From contig DAITMB010000165.1 in the NCBI GenBank assembly GCA_036835375.1, positions 1 through 9,129 on the forward strand: a DNA stretch of 9,129 nucleotides, read 5' to 3'. The position numbers and the translations under genes are program-made. Position 1 is the first letter of the stretch. The number at the start of each line of letters is the position of its first letter. Positions 1 to 7,290 of the stretch are shown in pieces. The notes beneath the pieces are model-generated. The model was not told the origin of the DNA and searched no databases. It saw only the letters and a list, made by a program, of their open reading frames with translations. This DNA is from JANQTF01 sp036835375. Its GTDB lineage: Bacteria > Bacteroidota > Bacteroidia > J057.

Positions 1-1472
1 ATCGTGACGAACAACCCATTCTTCATGCGGGCGGCAGGTTTCCCAATGCGCGGCGAAGAGACCTCGACAGTACCATCAATCAGCCGCATACGGAAGAGAC
101 AGCGCCCCGATTGGGACCAGATCACCACAGTCTTTACCTCACTCGATCAGCAAAAGGCAGCCTCTTTCCCGGTGAACTCCTCCGCAGCGTCGTGCAGGGT
201 GACAGCATGTGGGCAGTGCCCGAGCCAGTATTTGACCAGAAGTTGCCCGGACGAACAGAAGCTTTTTTCGTGGGCAAATCACAGATCAGAGTCGCGCAAC
301 AAACTGGGTTTTCTCCCAGCGGAATCTACCACGCCAAGGGCCATGATACCCTTTGGACTTCTCCCAATCCAGTGCCCATTCCTGCCCTCGCCCAACTCCA
401 AGGCCCGATCACAGCCCATGAATCTGAAGATGGCAAAACCATGATTGTGAGTGGAATCCGTGAAGGCGGATTTGGGGGGCAAGATCTCTACGCCCTCTTT
501 CGTCAATCGGACGGGAACTGGGGTGAGCTGCGCAACCTAGGCGCTACCATCAACACCTTTGAAGACGAGTTTGCTCCCTGGCTGGATCCCGACGGGCTGA
601 CTCTTTACTTTGCTAGCGGTGGTCATCCGGGGTACGGCGGCTGGGACTTGTATCGCTGCCAGCGCCTCACACAGACCTGGACCAAGTGGTCGGACCCAGA
701 AAATCTCGGACCTCGGGTCAATACCCACATGGACGAAGGTTGGTACTTCCAGTTTCAGCACGATCGCGCCTACTTGGCTTCTCAAGACAGCGTTCGCGGC
801 GACTTCGACATCATCGGGCTGCGGTTGCCAGTAGATGTCACCGAACTAGCGGTGGTTCGCTTGCGCGGACACATTCTCAATCGCGACACAGGTGTGAAAA
901 TGGCTGGAGAAATTTTCATGCGACCCACAAAGGAAGACAGTATTCGGAAAACCATTTCGGTGCCGTCTCCAGGGGACGGGTATTCCAGCCTGATCACTTT
1001 TGGCAGGTCCTACCAGATGTATGCGATTGTGCCGGGATATTTTCCTCTGATCGATACCCTCGACCTTCGTTCGGTGAAGGCCTTCCGAGACGTTCGTAAA
1101 GACCTCTATGTCAAACCTTTCGAGGTGGGTGATGCCATCCGGCTGGACAAAGTCTATTTTGAACGGTCAACGGCTGTGCTGCTTTCCGAAAGCTTTGAAG
1201 AACTAGATCGCCTCGTCGCGCTCATGAAGTCCATTCCTACCCTGGAAATCGAGATCGGTGGACACACCGACAATCTTGGTGGCGAGGGTGAACTGAGAAT
1301 TCTCTCAGAGCTTCGCGCAGAGCGGGTAGAGGCCTATCTGCTGGAGCGAGGCATCGAAGCTCGTAGAATGCGGGCTGTGGGCTACGGACCAGACAAGCCC
1401 GTGGCGGACAACGTTAATCCCGAGACCCGCCCGCTCAATCGCAGGGTCGAATTTTTGATTATTCGAAAATAA
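1..1472 (+). CDS. OmpA-family outer-membrane protein with PD40 repeats, 5' end outside window
   Basis: The frame is open from base 3 with no stop, so the true start lies upstream and 489 residues are visible. The first half (to about base 830) holds PD40/WD40-like propeller repeats, seen as recurring LYFASGG, GGWDLYRC and GGQDLYAL strands, each followed by a W..P.NLG.xxNT turn. A carboxypeptidase-regulatory-like beta domain follows (about 849-1121). The C-terminal OmpA-like peptidoglycan-binding domain runs from about 1143 to 1469, with the GGHTDNLG motif, LSELRAERV and the closing NRRVEF. The Asp (1269-1271) and Arg (1314-1316) sit 15 residues apart, as expected for the pair that binds diaminopimelate. 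This three-part architecture is common in Bacteroidota, where such proteins link outer membrane and cell wall; some relatives are T9SS- or gliding-associated, but nothing here shows that role. It is the only plus-strand gene and converges on the GSDH gene. Confidence 0.93.
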   Translation, partial: RDEQPILHAGGRFPNARRRDLDSTINQPHTEETAPRLGPDHHSLYLTRSAKGSLFPGELLRSVVQGDSMWAVPEPVFDQKLPGRTEAFFVGKSQIRVAQQTGFSPSGIYHAKGHDTLWTSPNPVPIPALAQLQGPITAHESEDGKTMIVSGIREGGFGGQDLYALFRQSDGNWGELRNLGATINTFEDEFAPWLDPDGLTLYFASGGHPGYGGWDLYRCQRLTQTWTKWSDPENLGPRVNTHMDEGWYFQFQHDRAYLASQDSVRGDFDIIGLRLPVDVTELAVVRLRGHILNRDTGVKMAGEIFMRPTKEDSIRKTISVPSPGDGYSSLITFGRSYQMYAIVPGYFPLIDTLDLRSVKAFRDVRKDLYVKPFEVGDAIRLDKVYFERSTAVLLSESFEELDRLVALMKSIPTLEIEIGGHTDNLGGEGELRILSELRAERVEAYLLERGIEARRMRAVGYGPDKPVADNVNPETRPLNRRVEFLIIRK

Positions 1473-1635
1473 TTTTCGGGCTTGAGCTCACTCTGCGATA
1501 TTTGTATTGGGATTCAGCCATAGCTTTTGTTGCAAGCGGAGTTGCGTGAAATTTTCCTCCGTCCCTGGAGGTACCACACCTTTGTGCTGGGAGTAGGTGT
1601 CTCTGATTTGACGCTGATTCCTTGGCAGAAAAAAC

Positions 1636-3063
1636 TCATTCGAAGACTAACTTCCCATGGATCACTTCTCCAGAAGGCATCGTGGCCGAAATGGTGTACA
1701 CGCCTTGCTGAATCTCCCCACGTGGCATAAGATAAGAGAAGCCCCTCAATTCCAATATCTCTTGATGGACCAAGCGTCCTCTCAAATCCCTTACATCAAC
1801 CGACACGAGCCCTTCCTCAAGAGGAAAGTGTATCATCACCTCATCGACCACAGGGTTGGGAAATGTCGTCAAGCCAGCGGTCAAATAAGCAGGCGTTCCG
1901 GGATAGAAAATGGGGAAATCAGGATTTCGGATTTCGATGATTTTGTCGTCGTCTGCTTGCACCACTTGGCTGCCATTGGTCTCGCGGTTAGAGGTCGTGA
2001 TGAATACCCGGCCATCCGGTGCCACAAGGACACTCCTCAGCCGCCCATACGTAAGCCGGAAGTATTCTTTCACCCCCACAATTTCTTCTCCTGACTCGTC
2101 CAGGCGCAACACCTCCATGCGCTGGCCATACAAAGCGCCATCACTGGCCTTGAGAAACACTTGAAGGAGGCTGTTTCGCCATTCGGGAATGGCCGGGTGG
2201 TCATAATAAGCCAAGCCGCCGGGTGCCCATGCGGGGGTCCAGGTTCGAAGGGGTTCTACAACGTCATTGCTGTCACAAAAAGCCTTTTCGGAGGCCAAAT
2301 TGCAGTAGCCCTGCACGACGGGCCAGCCATAATTCCTGCCGGGATAAATTCGGTTGACTTCATCGTCGGTCCCGGCGCCATGCTCCGAGGCAAATACCCA
2401 GCCTTGGGGCGTGATCACCAAGCCCTGGACATTGCGGTGCCCGAGAGAGTAGATCATGGTGCCCGGAATGGGATTGTCGTCCGGGATGCTCCCATCGGGA
2501 TTGATGCGCAGGATCTTGCCTGTGATGCGGTCTAAGTCCTGAGCCGTACCTGCCATATAGGCATCCCCCAGCGCGACCAGTAGCTTTTCATCTTCGGTAA
2601 ACAAAATCCTGGCACCATTGTGAGACTCGTGGGCGTCAAAGCTCGGAAGGATGTGCAGGGAATCGTAGAGCACGCCGCGCTGTTGATCATAACTATACCT
2701 CACTAATCGAGCCCGATACAGCGCATAGGTATAGTTTATATAAATGTAGGGTACTTTCGGAAAATCTGGATGCAACTCCAGGGCATACATCCCCGAATTA
2801 TCGGTTGATTGATAAACTTCCTGTTCCTGATGAAGGAGTTGAAGCTCTCCGGTCTCGGGCTGGAGGCGATGCACATCCCCGTTGCGCTCCGTGAACCAGA
2901 TCCATCCATCAGGGCCAAATTTAAAGCCCCAGGGAATTTCCAGATTCGAAGCCAATACCCTCACATGAAGAAGCGTAGAGTCTAATTGCAACTGGCTCTC
3001 CTGGGCAAATGTGGTGGAGCCGAAGAGAACTAAACATATCCAAATGAAAACACATCGAAGCAT
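1636..3063 (-). CDS. Secreted PQQ-dependent glucose/sorbosone dehydrogenase-like protein with T9SS tail (downstream copy)
   Basis: This is a 475-residue protein of the GSDH (soluble PQQ glucose dehydrogenase, YliI-like) six-bladed propeller family, which oxidises aldose sugars in the periplasm or outside the cell. I chose the ATG at 3063; a TTG two codons upstream also keeps the frame open. Residues 1-20 are a signal peptide ending FAQ. Family signatures are the predicted catalytic His148 (HNGAR), GKILRINPDGSIP, GHRNVQGL (Arg210, Asn211 for PQQ), SEHGAGTDDEVN (calcium/structural loop), NYGWP (244-248) and GRLRSV (Arg341, Arg343). The position that holds a PQQ-contacting Gln in characterised enzymes is Asn89 here. 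The last about 78 residues are a T9SS type A sorting domain with FPNP, DLRGRL and GVYTI, so export to the surface is expected. It lies 69 nt downstream of a paralogue, probably in one operon. The substrate cannot be told from sequence. Confidence 0.93.
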   Translation of the reverse strand: MLRCVFIWICLVLFGSTTFAQESQLQLDSTLLHVRVLASNLEIPWGFKFGPDGWIWFTERNGDVHRLQPETGELQLLHQEQEVYQSTDNSGMYALELHPDFPKVPYIYINYTYALYRARLVRYSYDQQRGVLYDSLHILPSFDAHESHNGARILFTEDEKLLVALGDAYMAGTAQDLDRITGKILRINPDGSIPDDNPIPGTMIYSLGHRNVQGLVITPQGWVFASEHGAGTDDEVNRIYPGRNYGWPVVQGYCNLASEKAFCDSNDVVEPLRTWTPAWAPGGLAYYDHPAIPEWRNSLLQVFLKASDGALYGQRMEVLRLDESGEEIVGVKEYFRLTYGRLRSVLVAPDGRVFITTSNRETNGSQVVQADDDKIIEIRNPDFPIFYPGTPAYLTAGLTTFPNPVVDEVMIHFPLEEGLVSVDVRDLRGRLVHQEILELRGFSYLMPRGEIQQGVYTISATMPSGEVIHGKLVFE

Positions 3064-3132
3064 GAGCAAAAAAGCAGTAGAAAATGAACGATAGAAAAAA
3101 GAAATAGAAACGAGCAGAAAAATGAAATGTCG

Positions 3133-4497
3133 TTAGCGGCACAGCACCTTTTGATACCAGTATCCAGAGGCGCTATGAACATAGAGAACGTAAATCCCTG
3201 AAGAGCGTGGGGTCAGGTCCACAGTTACTTCGGCCAGATTTCGTGGGAGGGGCTGCGTGGCCAATTGCACCCCCGCAGTAGATATGAGGTCAAGTGTGCC
3301 TCCCGGGAAGGTTTCAGGCAGAGAAATATTCCACACGTGGTCCTCCACTTCGTTCGCAGAGATCGCTAGCAAATGTGAATCTGCCAACGATGCTGTCGTC
3401 ATCGTGACCTCCACGATTCTGTCATCTCCAGGTCGTGGCACGCCTAGAATGTCCTGATTGGAGGTACACACAAAGATTCGTCCTTCCGGACTCACCACGA
3501 CATCGCGAATACGCCCGATCGCGCCATCCAACAATGATTCTTCCGATGTGATCCCCAAGCCGTCTTCGCTCAATCTCAGCCTCACCAACTGCTGCCCACG
3601 CAGGGAAGCGAGCAAGAGACTTGGTTCTCCTTGCCCCTCCCAGTAAGCCATGCCTGCGGGAGCAATGGGTGGAGACCAAGTGAGGAGTGGGTCGCGAATG
3701 CTGTAGGAGTCGCAGAGCGACTGGGAAGAGGGGTCACAAAATCCCAGCACCATGGGCCATCCGTAATTTCGGCCTGCTTCCAGGAGATTGACTTCATCGT
3801 TCGCTGAAGGGCCATGCTCACTGGCATAGACCCGCCCCTCAGGGCTCCGCGCAAGCCCTTGCACATTGCGATGGCCCAAGGTGTAGATCGGCGATCCCGC
3901 CAAGGGATTATCCGCTGGAATGCTGCCATCTAAGTTCAGACGCAGAACTTTGCCGTTGAGATTGGCGCTGTCTTGCGCCACCCCCCCGAGTTCTAGGTCG
4001 CCGATGCTGGCCAGCAAGTAGCCATCTGGCGTTGCAAGCAAGCGCCCGCCTAAGCTGCTGGAACCTCCCGGAATCGACTCTAACAGTACCCGATCCAGGA
4101 GCAAGGTGTCTTGCAGCGCTTCGTAGCGCAGCCGCACCAAGCGCATCATGATTTGAAAATTAGGGGTGTAGTAGCTGTACATCGCAAACACGACTTGGCT
4201 ATCTGGCCAGGATGGATGAATCGCCATGCCCATCAAGCCCGATTGCAACTCTTCGGCCACGTCATCCATTTCCAACAGGCGTGTCACAACCCCTGTGTTT
4301 ACTTCTACCCGACTGATAATCCCTCGCCGCTCGGTGACCAAGAGCTGGTCTTGTCCCATCCACGCGAGGTTCCATGGCACCCTCAGTTCGCTCACTACTG
4401 TGCTCGTGTCCCACATCGTGGATCCCTGGGCCGAAGCCGAAAGCGGAAGGCACATCCAAAGTACTATCACCCACACACTTCTCTCGCGTCTCCTCAT
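3133..4497 (-). CDS. Secreted GSDH-family protein lacking the catalytic His, with divergent T9SS tail (upstream copy)
   Basis: This is a 454-residue paralogue of the next gene downstream. The ATG at 4497 is preferred because MRRRERSVWV begins a normal signal peptide ending SASAQ at residue 24; an in-frame ATG 14 codons earlier (4539) would put a polar stretch before it. Family motifs are clear: QSGLMGMAIHP (Gln85), GKVLRLNLDGSIP, GHRNVQGL (Arg210, Asn211), SEHGPSANDEVN, NYGWP and GRIRDV (Arg329, Arg331). However, where the downstream copy has His148 in HNGAR, this one reads SLGGR with Ser148. That His is the general base in soluble PQQ glucose dehydrogenase, so the protein may bind PQQ or sugar without normal catalysis. 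The C-terminal about 75 residues resemble a T9SS sorting domain (DLISTAGV, SSGIYVLYV) but lack a YPNP motif. It is probably the first gene of a two-gene operon. Confidence 0.9.
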   Translation of the reverse strand: MRRRERSVWVIVLWMCLPLSASAQGSTMWDTSTVVSELRVPWNLAWMGQDQLLVTERRGIISRVEVNTGVVTRLLEMDDVAEELQSGLMGMAIHPSWPDSQVVFAMYSYYTPNFQIMMRLVRLRYEALQDTLLLDRVLLESIPGGSSSLGGRLLATPDGYLLASIGDLELGGVAQDSANLNGKVLRLNLDGSIPADNPLAGSPIYTLGHRNVQGLARSPEGRVYASEHGPSANDEVNLLEAGRNYGWPMVLGFCDPSSQSLCDSYSIRDPLLTWSPPIAPAGMAYWEGQGEPSLLLASLRGQQLVRLRLSEDGLGITSEESLLDGAIGRIRDVVVSPEGRIFVCTSNQDILGVPRPGDDRIVEVTMTTASLADSHLLAISANEVEDHVWNISLPETFPGGTLDLISTAGVQLATQPLPRNLAEVTVDLTPRSSGIYVLYVHSASGYWYQKVLCR

Positions 4498-4792
4498 GTT
4501 GAATTTGGGTCTATTGCAAGCCTTTCCTGTGGGCTGCATGTAGTTTTATGTTGAAGAATTAGAATCAAATGTTGGTGCAAAATGTTAGGATTGCGGCACC
4601 AATTCCAAATATTCTACGCGTAAAACGATTGATTCCGCAAATACCCTCCCCAAAATGGCTCTCATCGCGCGTTTTCTACAACTTTTTGGCAGCAATGTCT
4701 GGTTTTTCTTCAGGCAAATGAAGCACCGATAGGCCAAGACCGCGACGATTCGCATCTCTTTCCTGAACCGTTGGCGCTTGTTCGTTCGTTGG

Positions 4793-5518
4793 CTAGGGCC
4801 GAATTGCGTGAGCGCTCATGGCTTCATAGCTGGGCAGCGCTGATTCGAGTAGGGGCATCAAGTCCGGACGGATCTCTCGAGACTTGGGCACATAGGCTTC
4901 GAACCCACTGGAGGCGTGCACGGCGTGGTACCAATAAGGTGCCCAAGCGCCATCTTCGGGCCTCGCACCTGCTTCCCAGCGCAACATCGCTGGATCGAAG
5001 TCGATCCTCATGCCCTCGCAAGCTTGGCGAAGCACGTGCTCTGGATGCTGGAGCAGCCACTGGCCGTCGATCACCAGCGGCAGCTCTCCTTGGGCGCGTA
5101 GCGCTTGAAATAGTCGCCATTGGTGAGCAATCCCAATGTCGCGCAGCGTAGGGTGAGAAATGACCTTGGAAAAGGAGCGAATCACCTCCGCCGGGTGGCG
5201 TATCAAGAAGATATTGATGCAGGAGGCCAGCCAGTCGGTGTTCAGGTCGAGCAGATGATGCGCCATTTGTTTACAAAAGAGCACCGGACGCTCCCGTTCC
5301 CCAAAAAGCATTTGCTGCACCACGCGGTGTGGATCCGAGTCGTGGACCTCCAGGGTTTCTTCCCTGCCGGGATGTTCGATGCCGGTCTGGCGAAGATAAT
5401 AAGCATACAGGGGTTCATCCCACACCAAGGTGTCCTTGCGTTGCGCAAAGCTATACATCAGGGCAGTCGATACATTGCGTGGCCCAGACCATAATTGGAT
5501 ACAACGGCAATCAGTCAT
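4793..5518 (-). CDS. Small cytoplasmic sulfotransferase-like protein
   Basis: This is a 241-residue protein with no signal peptide, so it should be cytoplasmic. The N-terminal WSGPRNVSTAL (residues 10-20) matches the 5'-phosphosulfate loop of PAPS-dependent sulfotransferases in a variant form (GPRN.ST in place of the common PKSGTT). The second signature is FLIRHPAEVIRSFSK (104-118), with Arg107 and Ser115 eight residues apart, as in the 3'-phosphate-binding motif. VWDEPLYAYYL (32-42) is typical of this sulfotransferase-like subfamily. The family transfers sulfate from PAPS to a hydroxyl or amine. The acceptor is unknown, and some members of this branch have no proven activity. It stands alone: a 558-bp gap precedes it and 295 bp separate it from the GSDH start, with no PAPS synthesis gene in view. 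A TATATTTG element lies just upstream of the ATG. Confidence 0.85.
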   Translation of the reverse strand: MTDCRCIQLWSGPRNVSTALMYSFAQRKDTLVWDEPLYAYYLRQTGIEHPGREETLEVHDSDPHRVVQQMLFGERERPVLFCKQMAHHLLDLNTDWLASCINIFLIRHPAEVIRSFSKVISHPTLRDIGIAHQWRLFQALRAQGELPLVIDGQWLLQHPEHVLRQACEGMRIDFDPAMLRWEAGARPEDGAWAPYWYHAVHASSGFEAYVPKSREIRPDLMPLLESALPSYEAMSAHAIRP

Positions 5519-5522
5519 CCCT

Positions 5523-5530
5523 CAAATATA
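5523..5530 (-). promoter_or_regulatory. Candidate Bacteroidota -7 promoter element (TATATTTG)
   Basis: On the minus strand these bases read TATATTTG, an exact match to the Bacteroidota -7 consensus TAnnTTTG. The element ends only 4 nt before the ATG of the sulfotransferase-like gene, so a transcript from it would be nearly or fully leaderless. No good -33 TTG is seen at the usual distance, so this may be a chance match in AT-rich DNA. Confidence 0.25.
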
Positions 5531-5988
5531 TGCACCAAACTTGCTTGGACGATGTGTGAAGAAATGTTAACCATTGATGTTTCATTCGTTTCTTCACAGG
5601 GTATTCACCCGCAAGAAGCGCGAGATGGCCAGCTTCATCAAGTGCGAAGCAGCGAACAAAGTATCGGCGAGCTTTCCAACGGCCGGCTTCGGGGTATTTT
5701 TGCTGGAAATGGATTGTTCCGCATTGGTTCAAAAATCGAAGCGCGAAGCGATTCGCACCTCGGTAGCCTACGGCCAATCCCTAAAAAAACGCAGGCGCAT
5801 AGCGACTGCCACCTACCCAAGTGGTCATTCCACTGAATCATATAGGCCAAGGGTAAGCTGGAATTGAATCAAGCAAAAAATTACCGAGCTGAAGCACTTG
5901 AGGCGACTTAAATGGACTTGGAACAACTTCGAGAGTTACACTTATCATGCTTCTTGGCTGCCTTTCGCCATAGATTAAATTAGCTTAA

Positions 5989-6015
5989 TTTCTGATATTT
6001 TTATCAATTCAGAAA
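5989..6015 (-). terminator. AT-rich inverted repeat downstream of the DUF4861 gene
   Basis: TTTCTGA (5989-5995) and TCAGAAA (6009-6015) form a 7-bp inverted repeat, and TGATA/TATCA (5993-5997, 6002-6006) can pair as an alternative inner stem. It lies about 60 nt past the stop of the minus-strand DUF4861 gene. The stem is weak and no clean U-tract follows on the minus strand, so a terminator role is only a possibility. Confidence 0.2.
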
Positions 6016-6076
6016 AAACCTTTTCATAAACCCACGTTGTTTTTGTCCTGTTCACAGAGGAACGAATTCTCACTCC

Positions 6077-6937
6077 TCATTCCGCCAAAAATTCAAGCAG
6101 CGACTCCAGGCTGTTCATTTTCGGCATTTTCTCATTCACAGAAATGACATGAGTGGTGAGGGCTCGGGTTGGTTTTGAAATCAACAGAACCTGTTTGCCG
6201 TCGTCCAGCGTGTGGGTATAATCATCGGGTTGGTAGAGAATGGCAGAGCCGATTTCGACGAGTTCGGCGGCGACATCCTCGGGATGCAATCCCCATGCGG
6301 CGATGATGCCAGACTTTTGTTTCACCACTGCCATGCCATCGTGATAGTTGATGCCAGTGGCCAGCTGAACAGGTTCTGCCGAGAGAACCTCCGTTTCGAC
6401 TTTGGCAAAGCGATCTCCCGTGATGACGGTCACGCGGGTCAGGATGTCCACGGTTTTGTCGTGCAGGGGAACACCCTCGGAGATCATTTCCATCACCGCG
6501 CTGCTATCCGTCCGATAGACCCTCGCCTTTCGCTGCGAAACAGGATCTAGGGCTACGGCCTGCTCTCCATCCCAAATCTTCACTCCCCCCAGGCCAACTG
6601 TACTGCCAACTTTGTAATAATCTGCTCCCCATCCTTCGAGTTGGAGGGCTGGAGAAGGGTACCAGCGAGCGGCTTTCAATTCCAGGCCGGGCCGGGTTTT
6701 TGAATACACATCGATGGCGCATTTGTGGTCGAAATAGATTCTCAGCCCCATCCACTCATTTTCTACAGCTGGGCCATGATGTCCCACAGTTTGATAAAGA
6801 TTTCCGCTTTCTGAAGAAACCTCTTCGAGGTAGGTAGCGCTGTCGGCCCGCATAAACAGGCTTGCATCCGTCATATTTTGACAAAAAACGCCACTGAGTT
6901 GATGACTCAACAGGAAAAACAGGAGGAGTCGCTTCAT
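6077..6937 (-). CDS. Secreted DUF4861-family protein
   Basis: This is a 286-residue protein beginning with a hydrophobic signal peptide (MKRLLLFFLL to about residue 19-20, VFCQ). The Cys there is preceded by Phe, so it is not a normal lipobox and simple export is more likely. The rest matches the DUF4861 family: GHHGPAVENEW (52-62), GWGADYYKVG followed by STVGLGG (102-118), MEMISEGVP (149-157), GINYH (195-199) and WGLHPEDVA (215-223). The conserved His, Asn, Trp and Asp residues in these motifs suggest a ligand or catalytic pocket, but I know of no firm reaction for the family. Relatives are mostly secreted Bacteroidota proteins, often near carbohydrate-degradation genes, so a sugar-acid or polysaccharide role is an inference. 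No SusC/SusD or glycosidase gene is in view. The upstream 79 nt separate it from the end of an unassigned reading frame. Confidence 0.85.
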   Translation of the reverse strand: MKRLLLFFLLSHQLSGVFCQNMTDASLFMRADSATYLEEVSSESGNLYQTVGHHGPAVENEWMGLRIYFDHKCAIDVYSKTRPGLELKAARWYPSPALQLEGWGADYYKVGSTVGLGGVKIWDGEQAVALDPVSQRKARVYRTDSSAVMEMISEGVPLHDKTVDILTRVTVITGDRFAKVETEVLSAEPVQLATGINYHDGMAVVKQKSGIIAAWGLHPEDVAAELVEIGSAILYQPDDYTHTLDDGKQVLLISKPTRALTTHVISVNEKMPKMNSLESLLEFLAE

Positions 6938-7016
6938 GTAGATGACCTTAGGGAAGGCAATTTGGTGGACCCAAGGTAGCCTGTAACCATCGCATGGCTT
7001 ATCCCATTATTTTCAT

Positions 7017-7280
7017 TTATCCGGTAGAAATCCACAAACTAGCAGCGCCGAGCGGATGGGCGCCATCAAGGAAATTGGTTACATGCAACATGTCGGGACA
7101 AATGCCTTCCCACTGATGCGCGAAGGGCGTGCCATTGAGGTCAAGCTTTGTTTGAAGCGACATTGCCCACCCTTCCAGAAAAAAAATGGTCCCATCATGC
7201 GATAGAAACGGATCAAAACCACAGTGAAGCCTCGCGGGTTGGGGAAAACCCGAGAGGTTGGGGCGGATGATCCAACTCCT
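7017..7280 (-). pseudogene. Unassigned reading frame without a start codon, possible gene remnant
   Basis: Between the lipoprotein stop and the DUF4861 start, one minus-strand frame stays open for 87 codons, from just after a TAG at 7281-7283 to a TAA at 7017-7019. Its translation looks protein-like: GFDPFLSHDGTIFFLEG in the first half and LDLNGTPFAHQWEGICPDM, then NFLDGAHPLGAASLWISTG, near the end. The first ATG is codon 40 (7161-7163), which would give only 48 residues; no ATG, GTG or TTG precedes it in frame. DPFLSHDGTIFF resembles a PD40 propeller strand, so it might be the decayed end of a propeller gene or an extension of the neighbouring lipoprotein lost by frameshift. It is also short enough to be chance. 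I do not recognise the family. Confidence 0.4.
7230..7257 (-). terminator. GC-rich hairpin just past the lipoprotein gene
   Basis: CCTCGCGGGTT (7230-7240) pairs with AACCCGAGAGG (7247-7257) around a 6-nt loop, giving an 11-bp stem with one mismatch. It begins 33 nt after the minus-strand lipoprotein stop, a natural place for a terminator, but no U-tract follows directly. It also lies inside the unassigned reading frame 7017-7280; a terminator there would argue that the frame is not co-transcribed. Confidence 0.3.
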
Positions 7281-7290
7281 CTACCACGCC

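Larger units (their letters stand above)
5519..6076. other. Gene-free 558-bp interval with a GC-richer central block
   Basis: No convincing gene was found here. Open frames occur on both strands over about 5495-5867 but overlap each other, lack recognisable motifs, and the longest minus one needs a TTG start. The stretch of about 5590-5835 is visibly richer in G and C than the AT-rich flanks (about 5840-6060). It contains a 9-nt direct repeat GAAGCGCGA (5615-5623 and 5738-5746) and a small perfect hairpin GCGAA-GCGA-TTCGC (5743-5756). It could be a dispersed repeat, a decayed insertion or a structured RNA; the sequence alone does not decide. The right part should hold the transcription end of the DUF4861 gene, and the left edge the promoter of the sulfotransferase gene. 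Confidence 0.5.

Noticed and set aside
4..444. 146-codon plus-strand frame at the left edge
   Set aside because: It overlaps the OmpA-family frame, which has clear PD40 motifs in the same bases; the alternative is Ser/Pro/Arg-rich with no domain.
1464..1478. Perfect 15-nt palindrome CGAAAAT-A-ATTTTCG over the OmpA stop codon
   Set aside because: The stem is AT-rich with a 1-nt centre and no U-tract, too weak to call a terminator.
1556..1571. Short hairpin CCTCC-GTCCCT-GGAGG between the converging OmpA and GSDH genes
   Set aside because: Only 5 bp of stem and no U-tract on either strand.
1527..1730. 67-codon plus-strand frame after the OmpA gene
   Set aside because: It starts with TTG, has no recognisable motif, and its second half runs antisense through the strongly supported GSDH sorting domain.
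4606..4613. Near match to the Bacteroidota -7 element (AATATTTG on the minus strand) upstream of the GSDH pair
   Set aside because: One mismatch at a key base and a TTG only at an overlong spacing of about 24 nt.
4655..4732. 25-codon plus-strand mini-ORF (MALIARFLQLFG...)
   Set aside because: Too short to separate from chance, no ribosome binding site and no homology that I can recognise.
4771..5151. 126-codon plus-strand frame antisense to the sulfotransferase-like gene
   Set aside because: Arg/Ala-rich translation typical of an antisense shadow, while the minus strand carries both sulfotransferase motifs.
5511..5777. 88-codon minus-strand frame upstream of the sulfotransferase-like gene
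   Set aside because: It needs a TTG start, overlaps the next gene's start, has an unusual composition, and competing frames of similar length are open on the other strand over the same DNA.
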